A stretch of DNA of 64,000 nucleotides. It comes from Calliopum simillimum. Its lineage: Eukaryota > Arthropoda > Insecta > Diptera > Lauxaniidae. Under the pieces are notes generated by a model that was not told the origin of the DNA, did not search any database, and saw nothing but the letters and a program-made list of their open reading frames with translations. Shown piece by piece: positions 9,746 through 23,145 of this stretch. The position numbers and the translations under genes are program-made. The stretch spans positions 82,097,697-82,161,696 of the forward strand of contig OX638371.1 in the NCBI GenBank assembly GCA_951812925.1, given 5' to 3'. Every line of letters begins with the position of its first letter. Within the stretch, counting starts at the first letter, position 1.

Positions 9746-12329
9746 AATTAAAGGAATGAAATTTACATCGACACACAGTGCTGTCACTCCTTACAACGGA
9801 ACGGCATTTCTACAGTTTTTGTACGATTTCCATAAAATTTACCATACTGATACATTTTTTCATGTTGTTTTTAAAAATTAAATGTTCTTTTTAAATGAAA
9901 TGAATAGAAAAAAAGATATGCAAATAAATAAAACAACGAAAGTAAACTGGAAAAAATGTTTGTGCATACTTTTAGGTTGTAAAAAATCATATGAAAATTA
10001 TAAAAGTTCAAAGTGTTTTTGACATATAAAAGTATACTGTAAAAAAACTCAAATTATTTAGGGATTTTGGGAAGAAATGACTTTCTACGATTCATTAAAA
10101 ACATAAAGTGTCCTTTATTTTAGTTTTTTTTTTTTTTTTCTCTCCTCTTAAGGCAAATTTTCTTCCACTTACCCAAGTCCTTTGGAATAAGGTAATGTTT
10201 ATGCCTCAAACGTATATAAGGTGTTTTAAGCATAGAGTAGAGTCCTCTATGGTTTTAAGTAAAATAAAAGTGGGCAAGATATTTAACAACGTTAAGTAAA
10301 ACAACAAACCAAACGTTTATTATATCAGAAAAAAGTTTTATTTAAGTGAAGATATATTTTTTGTTTTGTTTTTTTGTTTTTTAATATTATTTTCTTTTTA
10401 TAGTTTATTGAATTTTGTTATATTTAAATTTTCACTGGATTAAGTAAATGTTACAAACACTTTTATTTTTTTTTTATGTATATATATTTTAATTTCTTTT
10501 TATAAATATTTAATATTTTTTGCATTTAAATTTTAATAAATGTTTATAGTATTTTATTTTTTAATTGTTTTACTGTTTTTATTTGGAATTTAATAGAATT
10601 TATTGAAGTACTATATTTTTAAGTAGCATTACAAGTACATAACTGTTATACTGTCTATAGATTTGTTTCTCAACTGATGCTGCCCGCATTGATCTCTGTA
10701 TGTTCTAATTTTGTTTTTTTCTTGCTAACGTCAATGAATTTTTTTTTTTAATATTAATTGCTTGTAACTGTTTTGCCTCAAAAGTATTCTATTTTTTTTT
10801 TTTTTTTTTTTCAGCTATAAACTATTTCGTACGTTATTTAAAAAAATTTTATGTAAAATTTTTGTAAATTTTTTTAGCATTCTTACTTTGAAAAAACAAA
10901 CTACAAAATATGCATTTTTAAGATTTTATATCTTTTCTTTTTTTGGTAGATTTTTTAATTGTTAATTAAAAAAATTATAAATATCTCATAAAAATTATTA
11001 TTTTATATTGTGTTTTATTTTCTTCTATGAAATATATATAATATATATCATATAAAATATTAAAAAGATTTCACTAATACATACGTAATATGTATATAAT
11101 ATGTAATTTATTATATTAGCTGAATAATTTAATTTGTTTTTTTAATTTTAGTTTTATATTTATAAATTTTTGCTAAAGGAATTTTATTTAAGGGTCTTCA
11201 TTACGTTCATGCATGTGGTGTAAGTGTATGAATATGTGTTTGATGCATTTTTTTTTAATGTTTGTGAAGATTTTTTTTTTTTTTTTTTTGTTTTTGTAAT
11301 GGAAGGATGCGATGCGATTTTTGGGAGTTGCCTAATTTTGCATAAAGTACTGAATTTTCTATACAAAAATGAAGGTACGTTTCTAATATTATAAAATGCA
11401 AATTTAATTTTGTGTTCCGATAAAGTTTGCTTTGTTTTTCCAGTTCAGTACGCTCCCATTATTACCTTTTGAGTGTTGCATAATTTTGTTAAGTTTTTAG
11501 TTTTACTTTTTATTTTCACTAATTAGATTTTTTTTTTTTTTTTTTAAATGCACAAAAATACGTTTTTTCACATTTATATATTCGTAAAAAGGTACCAAAT
11601 TTATTACCAATAATTTTTTATTTATTTTTCATAATATAAAAAGGTTACTAGCTACAACTCATAGCGAAAGGTTGAAAAGAAAAGCACACACTTTAGTTAA
11701 ACAAAAGAAGATTACGGCTGAATGCATAACTAATTTAACTCTAACTTCGCTTGCTTTATTTTTATTTTTTTTTTAAATTATATGGGTCGTTTGTTTAACT
11801 GTTTATCTTTGTTTATCCCAAAGATTTCCGCACTCCAGGTTTTTGATGCAAAGTTATTCACTGAGGTCCAAATATACAGAAAAAGTTTTTTTGAAATCAG
11901 TCAAAGAGCTAATCGATTTTCCGGGTCAAATTTCGGTTATCAAATGGTCTTCACATGGTTTCTGTATCAAATAAATGGTTTGACAAAAGTTTACTAAACA
12001 AACTGAGTGTACAGAGTAAAAAATTACCCTTAAAAATAAGAAGATTGTCGTATAAACATTTTTTACTATGAATTCCTATTAAAAATAGAAATCTCTATCT
12101 TCTTAAAATTTCAAAAAGATTTTCGCAGCATTCTATATGGAATATAACATAGAAAGATGTACGTAACGTGAGATACTCATTAATTTCTAGTTTCCAATTT
12201 CATATAAAATGTTTTTTTTTTTTTTTTGATTTGACAGAACCTTACATAATATGTAATAAATATTATGTATTTATTTGATGGCAGGACTGAGGCATTTAAG
12301 AAAAGACAGTGTACGTAATTTTATTTTGT

Positions 12330-13300
12330 TATACTGGGTGTATTGCATAAGGTTACGAAGCTTCTGGAAGGTGATAGAGGAGGCCTAGACTAACAAAAAA
12401 TTGCACCTGGAGAGGGGTCTAAAATGTACCCCTGAGGAGTTATAGGGTTAAGACTGATTTTCTGACTTGTTTCAGAAAAAATTTTTCTTGGATCACCCTA
12501 ACGATTTAGAGAAAACATTTTTGTTGCAAAGTTTTAGCTAATTGTAAGGGCTATCAGATAGTGTGTATGGTTTATAGAGTTTAAAAAGATTTTGCATTTT
12601 TTGACTTTGGCGGCCATTTTAGTATGAAAAAGGTCTTATTGACATATCCTTTCATAATTTTTTTTGAAATCCTCGGTAAATTTCCTTTAATTCGTTAGTA
12701 CATTTGTCTTACCAAGTTTTTAAGTTGACGTCGAAAAATAATAATTTGCTATGTAACACACGGGCTACTTGCATGCGTTGCGCTGCAATGTGCGAGCTAC
12801 ACGCGCTGCCCTTTATCTACAAGAGCCTTCAAATGGAAAAGTATTTCTTTCTAACCTCAATCAAAGAAGTTGGTATGACAAATGTACCATAAGATTAAAG
12901 GAAATTTAACGAAGATTTCAAAAAAATTATAAAAGAACATGTAAATAGGACCTTTTTCATACTAAAATGGCCGCCAAAGTCAAACATTAGGGAAAAAAAA
13001 TTTAAAAATATCAACTTTAAAGGTCTAGAACTTAGCGAAATCCTTTTAAACCCTATAAACCATATACACTATCTGAAAGTTTTTACAATTAGCTAAAACT
13101 TGGCCATAGAAATGTTTTTTATAAAACGTTAGGGTGATCCAAGAAAATTTGTTTTCTGAAACAAGTCAGAAAATCAGTTTTAACCCTATAACTTCTCAGG
13201 GGTACATTTTAGACCCCCCACCAGCCGTAATTTTTTGTTAGTCTAGGCCTCCTCTATCACCTCCCAGAAGCTTCGTAACCTTATGCAATACACCCTATAT
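12330..13300. repeat. Palindromic (foldback) element, 0.97 kb
   Basis: The left end TGGGTGTATTGCATAAGGTT with AGGAGGCCTAGACTAACAAA is mirrored by AACCTTATGCAATACACCC at 13278-13296. Arms of about 450 bp surround a centre near 12760 with GC-richer unique sequence (CTTGCATGCGTTGCGCTGCA). The flanks ATAC and TATA prevent a clear duplication call. Confidence 0.9.
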
Positions 13301-13440
13301 AAAACATCTTCGCCATCAACTTATTCTTACAGAATGAAATATTATGGGTCGTCATCGAAAACGCTCCAATTGTACATTAAAAAGGCGCATACGGAAAGCC
13401 TGGTAGCCGAATTATGACAACATAAAATGGAACAAAAGTA

Positions 13441-13981
13441 AGAAGATATCTCTATGGTTTTCATCCAAAAAGAAAGTCACATCAAAACCATAGAGAAAGT
13501 CTTATTAAAATTTCTGTTGCCATTTATATGAAAATCTTATAATCAGGCATGTTCTGAAATCCGATTCACATCGGAATCGGAATGAAAGCAATTTTCAAGA
13601 GCTCCGCATTTCGGTAATTAACACCAAATTGGATTTATGTTTCGGTAAATCGAATAGGAATCATTAGCAAATTTTATTTCTTGAAATGCAAATCCTATGC
13701 CATCTAATATATCGCAATGCAGAGCTCTTGAAGATTGCTTTCATTCCGATTCCGAAGTGAATCGGATTTCAGAACATGCCTGAATATTAAGAAGAAATCT
13801 TATTGTTTTTCAAGAAGATTTCTCATAAAATTAAGAAGAAATCGTATTGAAAACGATGAGATTTCTTCTTAATATTACAAGTTTTTCATATAAATGGCAA
13901 CAGAAATTTTAATAAGATTTTCCCTTTGGTTTTGATGTGACTTTCTTTTTGGATGAAAACCATACACGTAGAGATATCTTC
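13441..13981. repeat. Palindrome enclosing a second palindromic element
   Basis: Outer arms GAAGATATCTCTATGGTTTT (13441) and its inverse ending at 13981 bracket an inner inverted-repeat element at 13544-13782 and a short AAGAAGAAATC-rich spacer. The arrangement is consistent with insertion of one foldback element into another. Confidence 0.85.
13544..13782. mobile_element. MITE, terminus CAGGCATGTTCT, copy 1
   Basis: A 239-bp inverted-repeat element starting CAGGCATGTTCTGAAATCCG and ending in its inverse, with AT-rich loop. A second, diverged copy lies at 56033-56270. The left flank ends AAT and the right flank begins AAT, a possible 3-bp duplication. The arms contain ATCGGAATCGGAATGAAAGC. 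Confidence 0.8.
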
Positions 13982-16263
13982 TAATTTTTGTTCTATTTTA
14001 TGTTGTCGATAGAGCCAATGTATGCAGTTAGTTTTCCGTCTGCTTGTAAATTCAAAAATTGTTTTTTTGGAAAACTTTAAGTGATTGCATTGACAAGACA
14101 TTGTATTTTTAAGAATTTTTTGAAAATTTTTATTAAAAAAGTAAATATTTACGTATATTTAGAAGAGAAGCAACAATTATGCTGAATCCGATCTCAGAAT
14201 TGCTCTATCTTATACGGTTTTTTGAGATAGCCTTACCTAAAAAAGCAAAACAGTAAAAAAAAAAAAGCAAATCCAACCCGGAAAATCCATTAGCTAGTTT
14301 ACCGATTTCAAAAAAAAATGTTCTGTATATTTGGACGTCAGTGAATAACTTTCCATATAAAAACCTTGAGTGCGAGAACTCTTGGGTTAAACAGAGTTTA
14401 AACGACCCGTGTGATTAGCATAAGAGCTCACAATTGAATGGAACTATTTGCTATTTTGTAACTTTGCAAGTATTAATCCTTAATATCGTGAACACGGCTA
14501 TTAAGTTGTGTTAGAGTTTTAGATGTTTCTGTGCATCGTCTTACTTTCAAAATGTGGCAATACTGTTTTGCATTTTAAGCTACAGATATGATCATAGGAT
14601 ATGGTAACAAAAACGGATCGGTCAGGATTCTAAGGCAAAAAATTTAATTTTGCATCCAAAATGAAATTTTTAGTAATTTTTGTTTAACACTCAATTGTAA
14701 AACAGAACAAAATAGTTTCACAAGTTTTAAGAAACAACTAACTATGGCAAGGGCATTTTAGCAGGGCTTCATTTTCTGTCCTACACATAAATCATTAACG
14801 ATTTAAAATAAGAGCGCATTAGCAAAGTCTGTTTTAATACTTTAGTTTTAATTTAAGTACATAACATACATATGTACGAACATAATTCATATATGTATGT
14901 ACATACAAATAGGTGCGTATTTGTATACTATATAAGTAGCGGGAAGTTAGCTATTTTGCAATATAAGATTTACTGTACTTGTAAAAGTTGTCCATTCGTT
15001 ATTTGTTCTGTAATCGTAAAACTGCATTAAATATTGGTTTTTTTATCGTATGTACATATTTTATAATATCAGAGTTTTATTTTTTATTTTTTTATTTAAC
15101 AAATATGTTTTTAAAAAGAATTGTCAGTTTGCCAAAATTTTGGCAAACAATTTCAAAACTACTAAAATGTTAGATTACGCTTTGTGATTATAAAACTTCA
15201 TTTAAATAGACTATTAAGGCAAGTATATTCCACTAGAGTTAATAAATACATATTTCAAATAAGGATTTATTTAATTAAAAACAAGAAAAGCAGAAAAAGG
15301 ATTAATATAATATCAAATTGCAAATAATAATAAGACGAGTTTTAGGTTTTTTTTTTTTCAAAATATTCTATGTACTTGTATACAAAAACATGTGTCGAAA
15401 TTTTTTTCAGATTATTAGAAACATTTTTTACTTCAAACAACAAATAAAAACTTAAAAACAGTTTTGTTCCAATTATATAAAAGTAGTTTAAAATATTTTC
15501 CAGTTAACATTTTCGAGATATTTGCTTATATTTTTGTTTTTGAAATGATGGTACAATCTGGTTTGTTATTTGGAATTAACGGAAACCACAAATTATTTTA
15601 AATTTAAAAAAGGTTTTTTACTTTTCCGCATTTGTGTCAATGTGAATAAACTTTGTATCGAGAACTATTTCCGCAGTTTCCGTGCAAAAATTTCCTAACT
15701 TCCGAACAGCTGATTTCACTAATTTACAGTTTTTCCGATGCACTTTGGTCCCCTCAACTCGAAAATTATAAAACAAAAAAAAAAAAACTTTATGGATAGG
15801 TTTTCGAGATATGACCTCTAAATTTTTTCCCATTTTTTTCGAAGGTGATAAAATTGATAGGCATTCACGACTTGAAATATGATTTAAAGTGTGAAGCCAC
15901 CTGATAGAATCAATGTCAAAACGATCAAGATTTTGTTGATGAAATCCGATTAAGCTATAACTAGTCATAAGCCATAGCGGCATAGTGGAAAAAATTACCA
16001 CCAAATATTTTTTCAAAATTACAAAAAATGTCGGATATGGGACTTTGAAATTTTAAGGTCGGTTTTTTTAAGAAGGTATATTTGTCTCAAAAAGTGGCAG
16101 TGAAGTTTTATTTTGATTAGTTGGACCAAAATTATTATTAAAAAAAAGTTTAATTGTTTTTTGCTCATACAGTGTTGCCGTATTCGAAAAAAACTAATTT
16201 TCAAGGTGCGAATGAACAACTGTTCGGTAGCGATATCGTCTTGTTCGATTCTTCATATTCAGG

Positions 16264-16900
16264 TTAAGGGAGTAGTTTTTTTTTCCCGTTTCGGATACTT
16301 TAAACCCTCAAGAATAATGTAGAAACCTTCTTTTCCCTCAGATGTTATCGGAAAGTAATTAAAAACTAGTTTGATAATTTGATAATTTCATAATTGATAA
16401 TTTGTTGTGAAATCTTTAAACGTGTTTTTCTCAGAACAGTGTTTTTTGAACTGGTACCCACGATTCCGGCTGATCTACTGTACCGATTTACTTCAATTTT
16501 TTTTTTAAATGATCGTAATAGATTTGGCTATCTTAGATACCAGAATCAATACTGTCAATAAATATTTAACAATATTATTAACAAAAAACGAGGTTGAAAA
16601 AACCAAAAAAATTGAAAATTCTGGTACCCAAGATAGCCATTCACATGTACTTTAAAATGCAATTTGTTTTTAGTGTTTCAGATGATCTGAAATCGAGAAA
16701 TCGTGGGTACCACATCAAAACCGGCCTACTTCCGGTCGCCCATATCTTCACCGGAAGTCAACGAAAATTGAAAATTTTTTTTTTTTGCTACTTAAAAATA
16801 TGTACAATAACATATAAAAACATCAAAAATGTTGAATTAAAATTTATATGAAAAAAAATTGTTTCGCAAAAACGCTATTTCTACCTGACTACTCCCTTAA
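16264..16900. mobile_element. Foldback element with terminus TTAAGGGAGTAGT
   Basis: The left end TTAAGGGAGTAGT is matched by ACTACTCCCTTAA at 16888-16900. The interior is itself part-palindromic (CTGGTACCCACGATTCC and ATCGTGGGTACCACATC; GGCTATCTTAGATACCAG and CTGGTACCCAAGATAGCC). TTAA at both ends would suit a TTAA-duplicating (piggyBac-type) transposase, but this is inference. Confidence 0.65.
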
Positions 16901-17630
16901 AACTACAACTAGACATCTAAATTTTTTTAATGTTTTGAGTTAAGAATACAGAAACATGAAGAAAAAACGGCTCCACGCATCAGTCTAGTCGGTTTTCTTA
17001 AATGTAGGCCCCATCCAATTTTATGTAAGGAATAAAAAGCAGACAATTTAAAAATCCCATACAAAATAGTACAGTCATTTGGTAGTTTTACCTGGAAAGT
17101 TTTGCAAATGAGTTCTTTTATAGATTTCGATGTGCTCTTTCAGATTCAGTTATCGTAATTTTTAGCTCAACACATCACTGTGCCTACTCATAAGCAGCAT
17201 GCACAATTTACTATTTTTTTCAAATTTTGAATTGGGATATCTCCTGAGTTATAAGTCGTACGGAAACAATTAAGAGGTAATTTTTATAGAAAATAAAATA
17301 AGCTACAATATTGCGCCACAATATTTTTCTCTAAATGTAACCGTTAAAGAGATATTCGTAAAAAACTGATTTTGAACGCCATTTTTCCAATATAGCGGCG
17401 CGAGCGAACACGGCTCGAGGTAGCAAAATTGAAATTCTGAAAGAGGACATCGAAATCTATAAAATAACTCATTTGCAAAAATCCCGCAAAACATTCCAGG
17501 CAACATCATTTTATTCTCCCAAATGATTGCACTAAAAAACGAATTTCAAAAAACTTAAAACGCTTTTTTCTTAAAACATGAAAAATGTAGATGTCTAGTT
17601 GTAGTTTTAACTCGACGATATGAAGAATTT
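16897..17630. mobile_element. TIR element, copy B (ACTACAACTAGACATCTA terminus)
   Basis: Left end TTAAAACTACAACTAGACAT; right end GTAGATGTCTAGTTGTAGTT then TTTAACTCGACGATA, ending 17630. The interior from 17063 to 17535 is a partly deleted copy of the long palindrome seen at 28628-30698 (starts AGTACAGTCATTTGG, ends CCCAAATGATTGCACT). The left part carries CATCCAATTTTATG, shared with copies A and D. Confidence 0.75.
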
Positions 17631-17885
17631 GTTAAAGAGGTAATTAAATTACCATTCTAAAAGTGGGCTACTTGTTGCGATCGTGTAAAAAATAGTCAAT
17701 CTTTAGTGAATCAAAGGTCGGATTTCACGTTAATTTTTATGATTTATAGAATATTGCTTCAACTTAGATACATATTCTTAAACAAAAATTTTGACTCCTT
17801 GTTGGACAAGATCGGATGAAAAATGATAGCTCTATTCTAGATTTAGTGAATGTTAATTTAATAACCTCTTTAAAAAATTATTCAT
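17625..17885. repeat. Short inverted-repeat element
   Basis: AATTTGTTAAAGAGGTAATT near 17635 is mirrored by AATTTAATAACCTCTTTAAA near 17857. AT-rich interior, about 0.25 kb. It lies in the centre of the large foldback structure. Confidence 0.5.
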
Positions 17886-19792
17886 ATGAAGAATCAAACA
17901 AGGCGATATCGTTACAGATCAGTTAAAATTCAGCCGCACCTTGAAAATTAATTTTTTTCGAATACGGCAACTCTATATGAGGGAAAATCAATTATCATTT
18001 TTTTTTTAGTAATTTTAGTCCAACTAATCAAAACAAAAACGAATCGTTCGAATCACAAGAAAATTTTTCAAATACTTATGTTGACCTAAGCCAGAGAAAA
18101 ACACAAAAATAGATTAAAATTTTAATTTTTTGGTTTTTACTCTGGTATTTATCCATAGATTTTCTTCATATATACCTTAGTATCTGCCCAAAGATAAGAT
18201 TTATGTACTCGAAGTAAGATACAAATTTTACCTGATTTTTTTCTATTTTTGCGTATTTATCGAGTGAATTTCCGGTTTTTATTTTGACTAAAATATTAGA
18301 CTTTATTCATATATTTTGACCCATTACGCCTAAACCACAAATCTACTTAGAAAATAGTGTAGAAAGCTATTATTGGCAATTTGATTACCTTAAATTTAGT
18401 GCGACCATATCAGACATTTATTTCTTGAGATATAACTTAAAGTGTGAAACCACCTTCGAAAAAAAATGGAAAAAAATTTCGAAGTCATGTCTCGAAAACG
18501 TATTCATAAAAAATGTTTTTTTTTTGTGATTTTCGAGTTGAGTAGAACCCAAAGTGCAGCGGAAAAAAAGTGGCGTTTCTTGTACATATTTTTTTTTTTT
18601 AATATTTGTAAGCTAGTGTACCTATTTATCGATTTTTAATGAAAATTTGATTTGATTTTGATGCAAAAAAAAAATAATATGATAGTATATACTATAGAAT
18701 AGCACGAAATGCGGATTTTTACGGGGTTTCAATGACCCTTCCAATATCTTAAAAACAGTAGCTGAAAAATGTTTAAACTATTTTGTTCGGCGACACCTAT
18801 CATACAAAACTAACTGTAGTTTATTGGTTCATTCAAAAACACATTTACAAAATTATTTAATTTATATAAAAAATATTTTTAAAAAGTATTATTTAATATA
18901 AAAAATCTGCATTAAAAAATTTCATATCAAAATTTAAAAGTTGTTATTCAAAAAATGTCGCTAAGCTAACACTACATTATTAAAAGGGTATTTATTTTAT
19001 TGTATTATATTTATATTAGCCGTATTCACAATCTGCTACGATGCAACAAGATCGGCTATTTATAGAACAAACTCAACTAATATCTTAAAATATTTTGTCT
19101 TTATGTCGTTAAACTCAGATATCAACTAAATTATTCTGAAACTTTAGACGATTGCTCAGTGGAGTACTTTAACAATAATAAATTAAATTAAAATTGAAAA
19201 AAGCATAAAAAATTTTAAAAAAAATAAGATTTTTAAATGAAATAAATTAGTAATCACATAATTTTTTGAGATGACTGCTACCAAAACACTGTCCGACAAA
19301 ATCAAACTTTTTGTTACACCCACAAAAAATTCAAACATTCGTCGTTTTCTCCAGCACGTGGGTTTTTTATTTTAATCGATTTGAAGTTTCTATTACACTG
19401 TGTTAAATCGACATATAAAATCATACGATCCTTACATCTTAGGCGTATTGTGTGTTTAGCAAATTTATGCAAAATATGGCGAGAAATACTTTTGTAGAAA
19501 ACTTTAACCCTCTACAACCCCTTTACCTTAAAGAGGTACAAAAATGGCACCTACAACAACCGGAATAACAACAGCAAATAAATCGAGTTAAGACAAAATA
19601 ATACATTGTACATAATACATCCCCGTAATCAACTGTTTATTGTGTCTAAATCTCACGGAAATAGGTTGCTTGATAACAAAGATATAAGGACAAAACCTAA
19701 CAATCGTAACATAAGTCCAGATTGCAAGTTGCAAAAGCAATAACGACAACTGATTTTGTTATTTTGTTATTTCCAATTTTTGGTCTAACTTA

Positions 19793-19958
19793 CAAGGGCG
19801 TTGCCAGGTAGGAGCAGGGGGAGCAGCTGCCTCCTTACAGCTTACAAAATGAGGTAATGAAAACTTTTTTTCGATGTAAAAAAAATATTAAGAAAGAAAT
19901 AATACGGTAAGTAAAAAGGTAATTCTGCCCCCTAGCTGAGATCCTGGCTACGCTCTTG
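19793..19958. mobile_element. Short hAT-like MITE, terminus CAAGGGCGTTGCCAGG
   Basis: The left end CAAGGGCGTTGCCAGGTAGG and the right end CCTGGCTACGCTCTTG are inverted repeats with a C/G-rich subterminal block (GGAGCAGGGGGAGCAGC / CTGCCCCCTAGCTGAG). The CA(A)RGGCGTNGCCAGG pattern is typical of hAT-type ends. A clean 8-bp duplication is not evident (TAACTT occurs on both sides but shifted). Confidence 0.55.
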
Positions 19959-20130
19959 ATAACTTCCTTGCAGATTATTAGACTAGTGCATGACTATACC
20001 TGGACTAGTTCTAAACAAGACTAGTACTAGTCCCACAACTAACGAATTTTCATACAATGAACTGACGATTTTTCAATGTTGATGTCATACGAATCGTCAA
20101 TTGTCCCAATATACATTACCAATCACCAGT

Positions 20131-20560
20131 CTAGAGACAATTGAAAATTTTCAGAGTTTCGAGACTCGAATTCGAGTATCCTAAAAACTGGGCGAACGAG
20201 TATCTAAAAATTGAGCGTTGTAATTTGCAGAAGAATGAGATTATGAAAATGTGAAATGATGAATTCACTATACCAGCGATATTCTGTGGTTTTTGATAGT
20301 GCTTTATCGCCATATAAAGAACTGAGTTCATCGACACATTCTTGTTGAGATAATTCATGTCGAAAGTTGTGAAAAATAAGCCACCGAAAACCTTCTCTTG
20401 AAATTTCCATTTTTTGGCCAAATTGATTTTCTTAACTCACTGTAAATAAAACAAATAGCACTTGTACATCAAAACTTTGTGAGTACGTTTATGCTAAAAA
20501 ATGTCAAACTTTATTAGTGTTGCCAGTACCCGAAATATACATAAATAGTACCCTACGTAT
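20131..20560 (-). pseudogene. Mariner-like relic, 5' half with terminal repeat
   Basis: The minus-strand frame from 20410 reads MEISREGFRWLIFHNFRHEL, then SQQECVDELSSLYGDKALSK and YRWYSEF. This matches the N-terminal helix-turn-helix region of the mariner copy at 29253-29992. The right-hand terminal region (GTACGTTTATGCTAAAAAAT, TTTATTAGTGTTGCCAG, CCCGAAATATACATAAA) also matches. The 3' half is lost. Confidence 0.85.
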
Positions 20561-20930
20561 ATACATATGGAGATGTAAAACAGTACGTCGATATTGATAT
20601 TTTTACTTTGAAGTGGCGTATTTATTTAGACGTAAATTTATTAAAAAAAGGGAACACCAAAAAATGTGACTGTTTGCACATATGACCCTCCCGACTTACT
20701 ACATTTTCTCAATCAGCGCCACTTCTCAGTTATTGGTAGGGCAAATAAAGCCAAACAAAAACATGAAAACATCTTTTTTTTATGCATTACATGGGAACTA
20801 GAACAACGCTAGTTCCTTTTTGAACAGTTACCGAACTAGTTTCTCTTTGGGACCAGATCCAAAATTTAACTGCAGGGTTATTACACCATAACTGTTTTTG
20901 TCCGTACTCGTATGTAGATGGATAACATCA

Positions 20931-21015
20931 TATCTTCGGGTTAAAACTACAACTAGACGTCTACATTTTTGATGTTTTGAGAAAAACGATTTTTAAGTTT
21001 TTGAAATCGAGTTTT
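20931..21015 (+). repeat. Isolated terminus of the TIR element family, copy C
   Basis: TATCTTCGGGTTAAAACTAC followed by AACTAGACGTCTACATTTTT matches the left end of copies A and B. No matching inverted end was found to its right, so the copy is truncated. Confidence 0.6.
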
Positions 21016-22904
21016 TCAACTTTTGCTTTTTCATAAAAGAGATACGATAAAGAGCATTCACAACTGGACTGATCTGGAAGAAAATAATATTTCGTTCTTA
21101 ATGAGGCTACACAATAGAAAACAATTATCTGAACAAAGTTCGTGTGGCAGAAAAAAGTTTAAATATTGTAGACCTGTTTCATTTGTTGATGGTTGTGTAA
21201 CTGCATGTTGCTTCCACTTTCTTTTTTCAAAACTAATCAAAAAAGTGCATTAAAAAAATATCAAATAAAAATTAAAAAAGCATCGAAATATGATTTAAAA
21301 AAAAATTAGAAATTTCAGAAATTTCAAAACTTAAGCTACACATCCACAATTAGTTTAATTGTGATCTAGAAGTCCAAATTAGAATAACCTTTTGAATCAA
21401 TTTACTTTTGAAAAGTTGAATAGCTATTAATTTCAAGGTGTTTTTTGCCTTTTGTTTCATAAATATTCTTTACAAATTACAAAAATTTTGCTAATTTATA
21501 TTTTTCTTTTTTGTTTGTTTAGAATTTGTATAACTACAGAATATGTTTGTCTGAATTATGTTTATTTATTAATTTTAATTTGTTTTGTTTCAATTAGTTT
21601 TAGTAGAAAAATTAGTGAAGACGTTTCTTAAGTTTTTTTTTTTTAATTTTTGCCTCTTAAAACTTTTCTTTTAGTTTTCGTATTACTACATATAATTTTT
21701 TTATTGCACATATGTATGTATGAATAAATCTTTTTTTTTTTTTTTTGGTTTTGTAAATTTTTATTTATTTATTTGATAAAAAACAATACAAAATTTCTAT
21801 ATAAAAAGTTTGCTAGTATTTTAATATATTATTTAAAAACACAATTAAGTTTTTTACAATGAATTTATCTCCTTTTTGTTACAAATTATATGAATTTTTT
21901 TTCTGTATATTCAATGCTTGTCTATTTTCATTCAATGAATTTGTTTACATACGTATTTTTATTTTTATTATTATTATTAAAATAAATAAAAAATTTAAGG
22001 AGCAACCAAATACATTAAAGTATTATACAACAACTAATACTGAACACAAGCGCAGTAGCGATATTTATTTTAATTTAAAAAAAAGTCAAATTCCATTTGA
22101 ATTATGAAGTGTGGCCGCGTGCGTTCATTACAACAAAAACAGTAATAAAATATTAAAAAATTTAACAAAAGTAGAAAATTTATAAAATTATAGATAAAAA
22201 ATTATTAACGATATTTTTTTTAAACGTTTAACGTTTCTCATTTTTGTGTTCATTAAATTTAATTAACAAAATTTTAAAAATTTTTTTAAATTTAACATGC
22301 ATAAGAATATAAAATGTTCAATGAGTTTGACAAAAAAAAAAAATAAAACATACTATAAATTAAACTAAAAAATCAAATCCAAGTATGTATCTATAATACA
22401 ATTTAAATAAATGAAGCTGCATTGTTATCAATTGTTTGTATAACATTAACAATTTATAAGCTTTTAGACAAAATTGCACGTTATTTATGTATAATATTAG
22501 TACTATTTATTATAAGTAGTTTTATAATTAAAAAAAAAAAAAACTGAAAATTGCTCTTTGGTGTTAACAGAAAACTAATGTAGAGGCAGTTTGTGTATAA
22601 TCGCATGCGATTATTGTCTTTTCTAACGTATAAGATGCAGCTGGTTTTATTGAAGATCAAATTTTTTTAAAGACAATTGTGTTCCTTTGACATGTCTAAA
22701 TTACAATTAAAGTTCATATACATATGTATATACCACTTCATTTAAAATGGGTAATGAAAATTAAAAGATTTTCATTAAAATTGTTACCTTGGCATAAACA
22801 ATTGTTACCAATGTTTTAAAGGAACGTAACCTTTGAGTTGGAATATTTTTCATTTTTTTAAATTACTAAATTAAAAGAAATATGTATAGACATTTCGTGG
22901 AGAG

Positions 22905-23145
22905 TCAACTGTAAACAATCCAATCTTTTCCTGCAGTTTTTAAGATAGCTAAAAAACAGTGCAAGTCTCATTTACTATTGCAGTTTGAAAAAATATTTTG
23001 TTTCTATTGAATAAACAAAATCACATTTTATAAAATTAAAGAAAAATATTTTTGCAAACTTCAATAGTAATTGAGGTTCAAGCGGTTTTCTAGCTCTCCT
23101 TAAGACTGAAAAAAAAAAAAGATTTAATAGTTTACCATTGACGTC
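22905..23145. repeat. Inverted-repeat (foldback) element, 0.24 kb
   Basis: GTGCAAGTCTCATTTACTAT then TGCAGTTTGAAAAAATATTT is mirrored by AAATATTTTTGCAAACTTCA then ATAGTAATTGAGGTTCAAGC. Outer parts (GTCAACTGTAAACAATCC / ATAGTTTACCATTGAC) also pair. It lies 1.4 kb downstream of the orb2 stop and may be inside the 3' UTR. Confidence 0.75.

Larger units (their letters stand above)
15690..18560. repeat. Large foldback structure with nested insertions, 2.9 kb
   Basis: The left arm (about 15690-16255: CCAAAGTGCA region inverted, then GGTTTTCGAGATATGACCTC, then GTGTTGCCGTATTCGAAAAA and GATATCGTCTTGTTCG) returns inverted at about 17883-18560 (GGCGATATCGTTACAG, TTCGAATACGGCAACTC, GTCATGTCTCGAAAACG, CCAAAGTGCAGCGGAAAAA). 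Three further inverted-repeat elements (16264-16900, 16897-17630, 17625-17885) occupy its centre. Arms are diverged, so the outer element is older than the inner ones. Confidence 0.75.
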
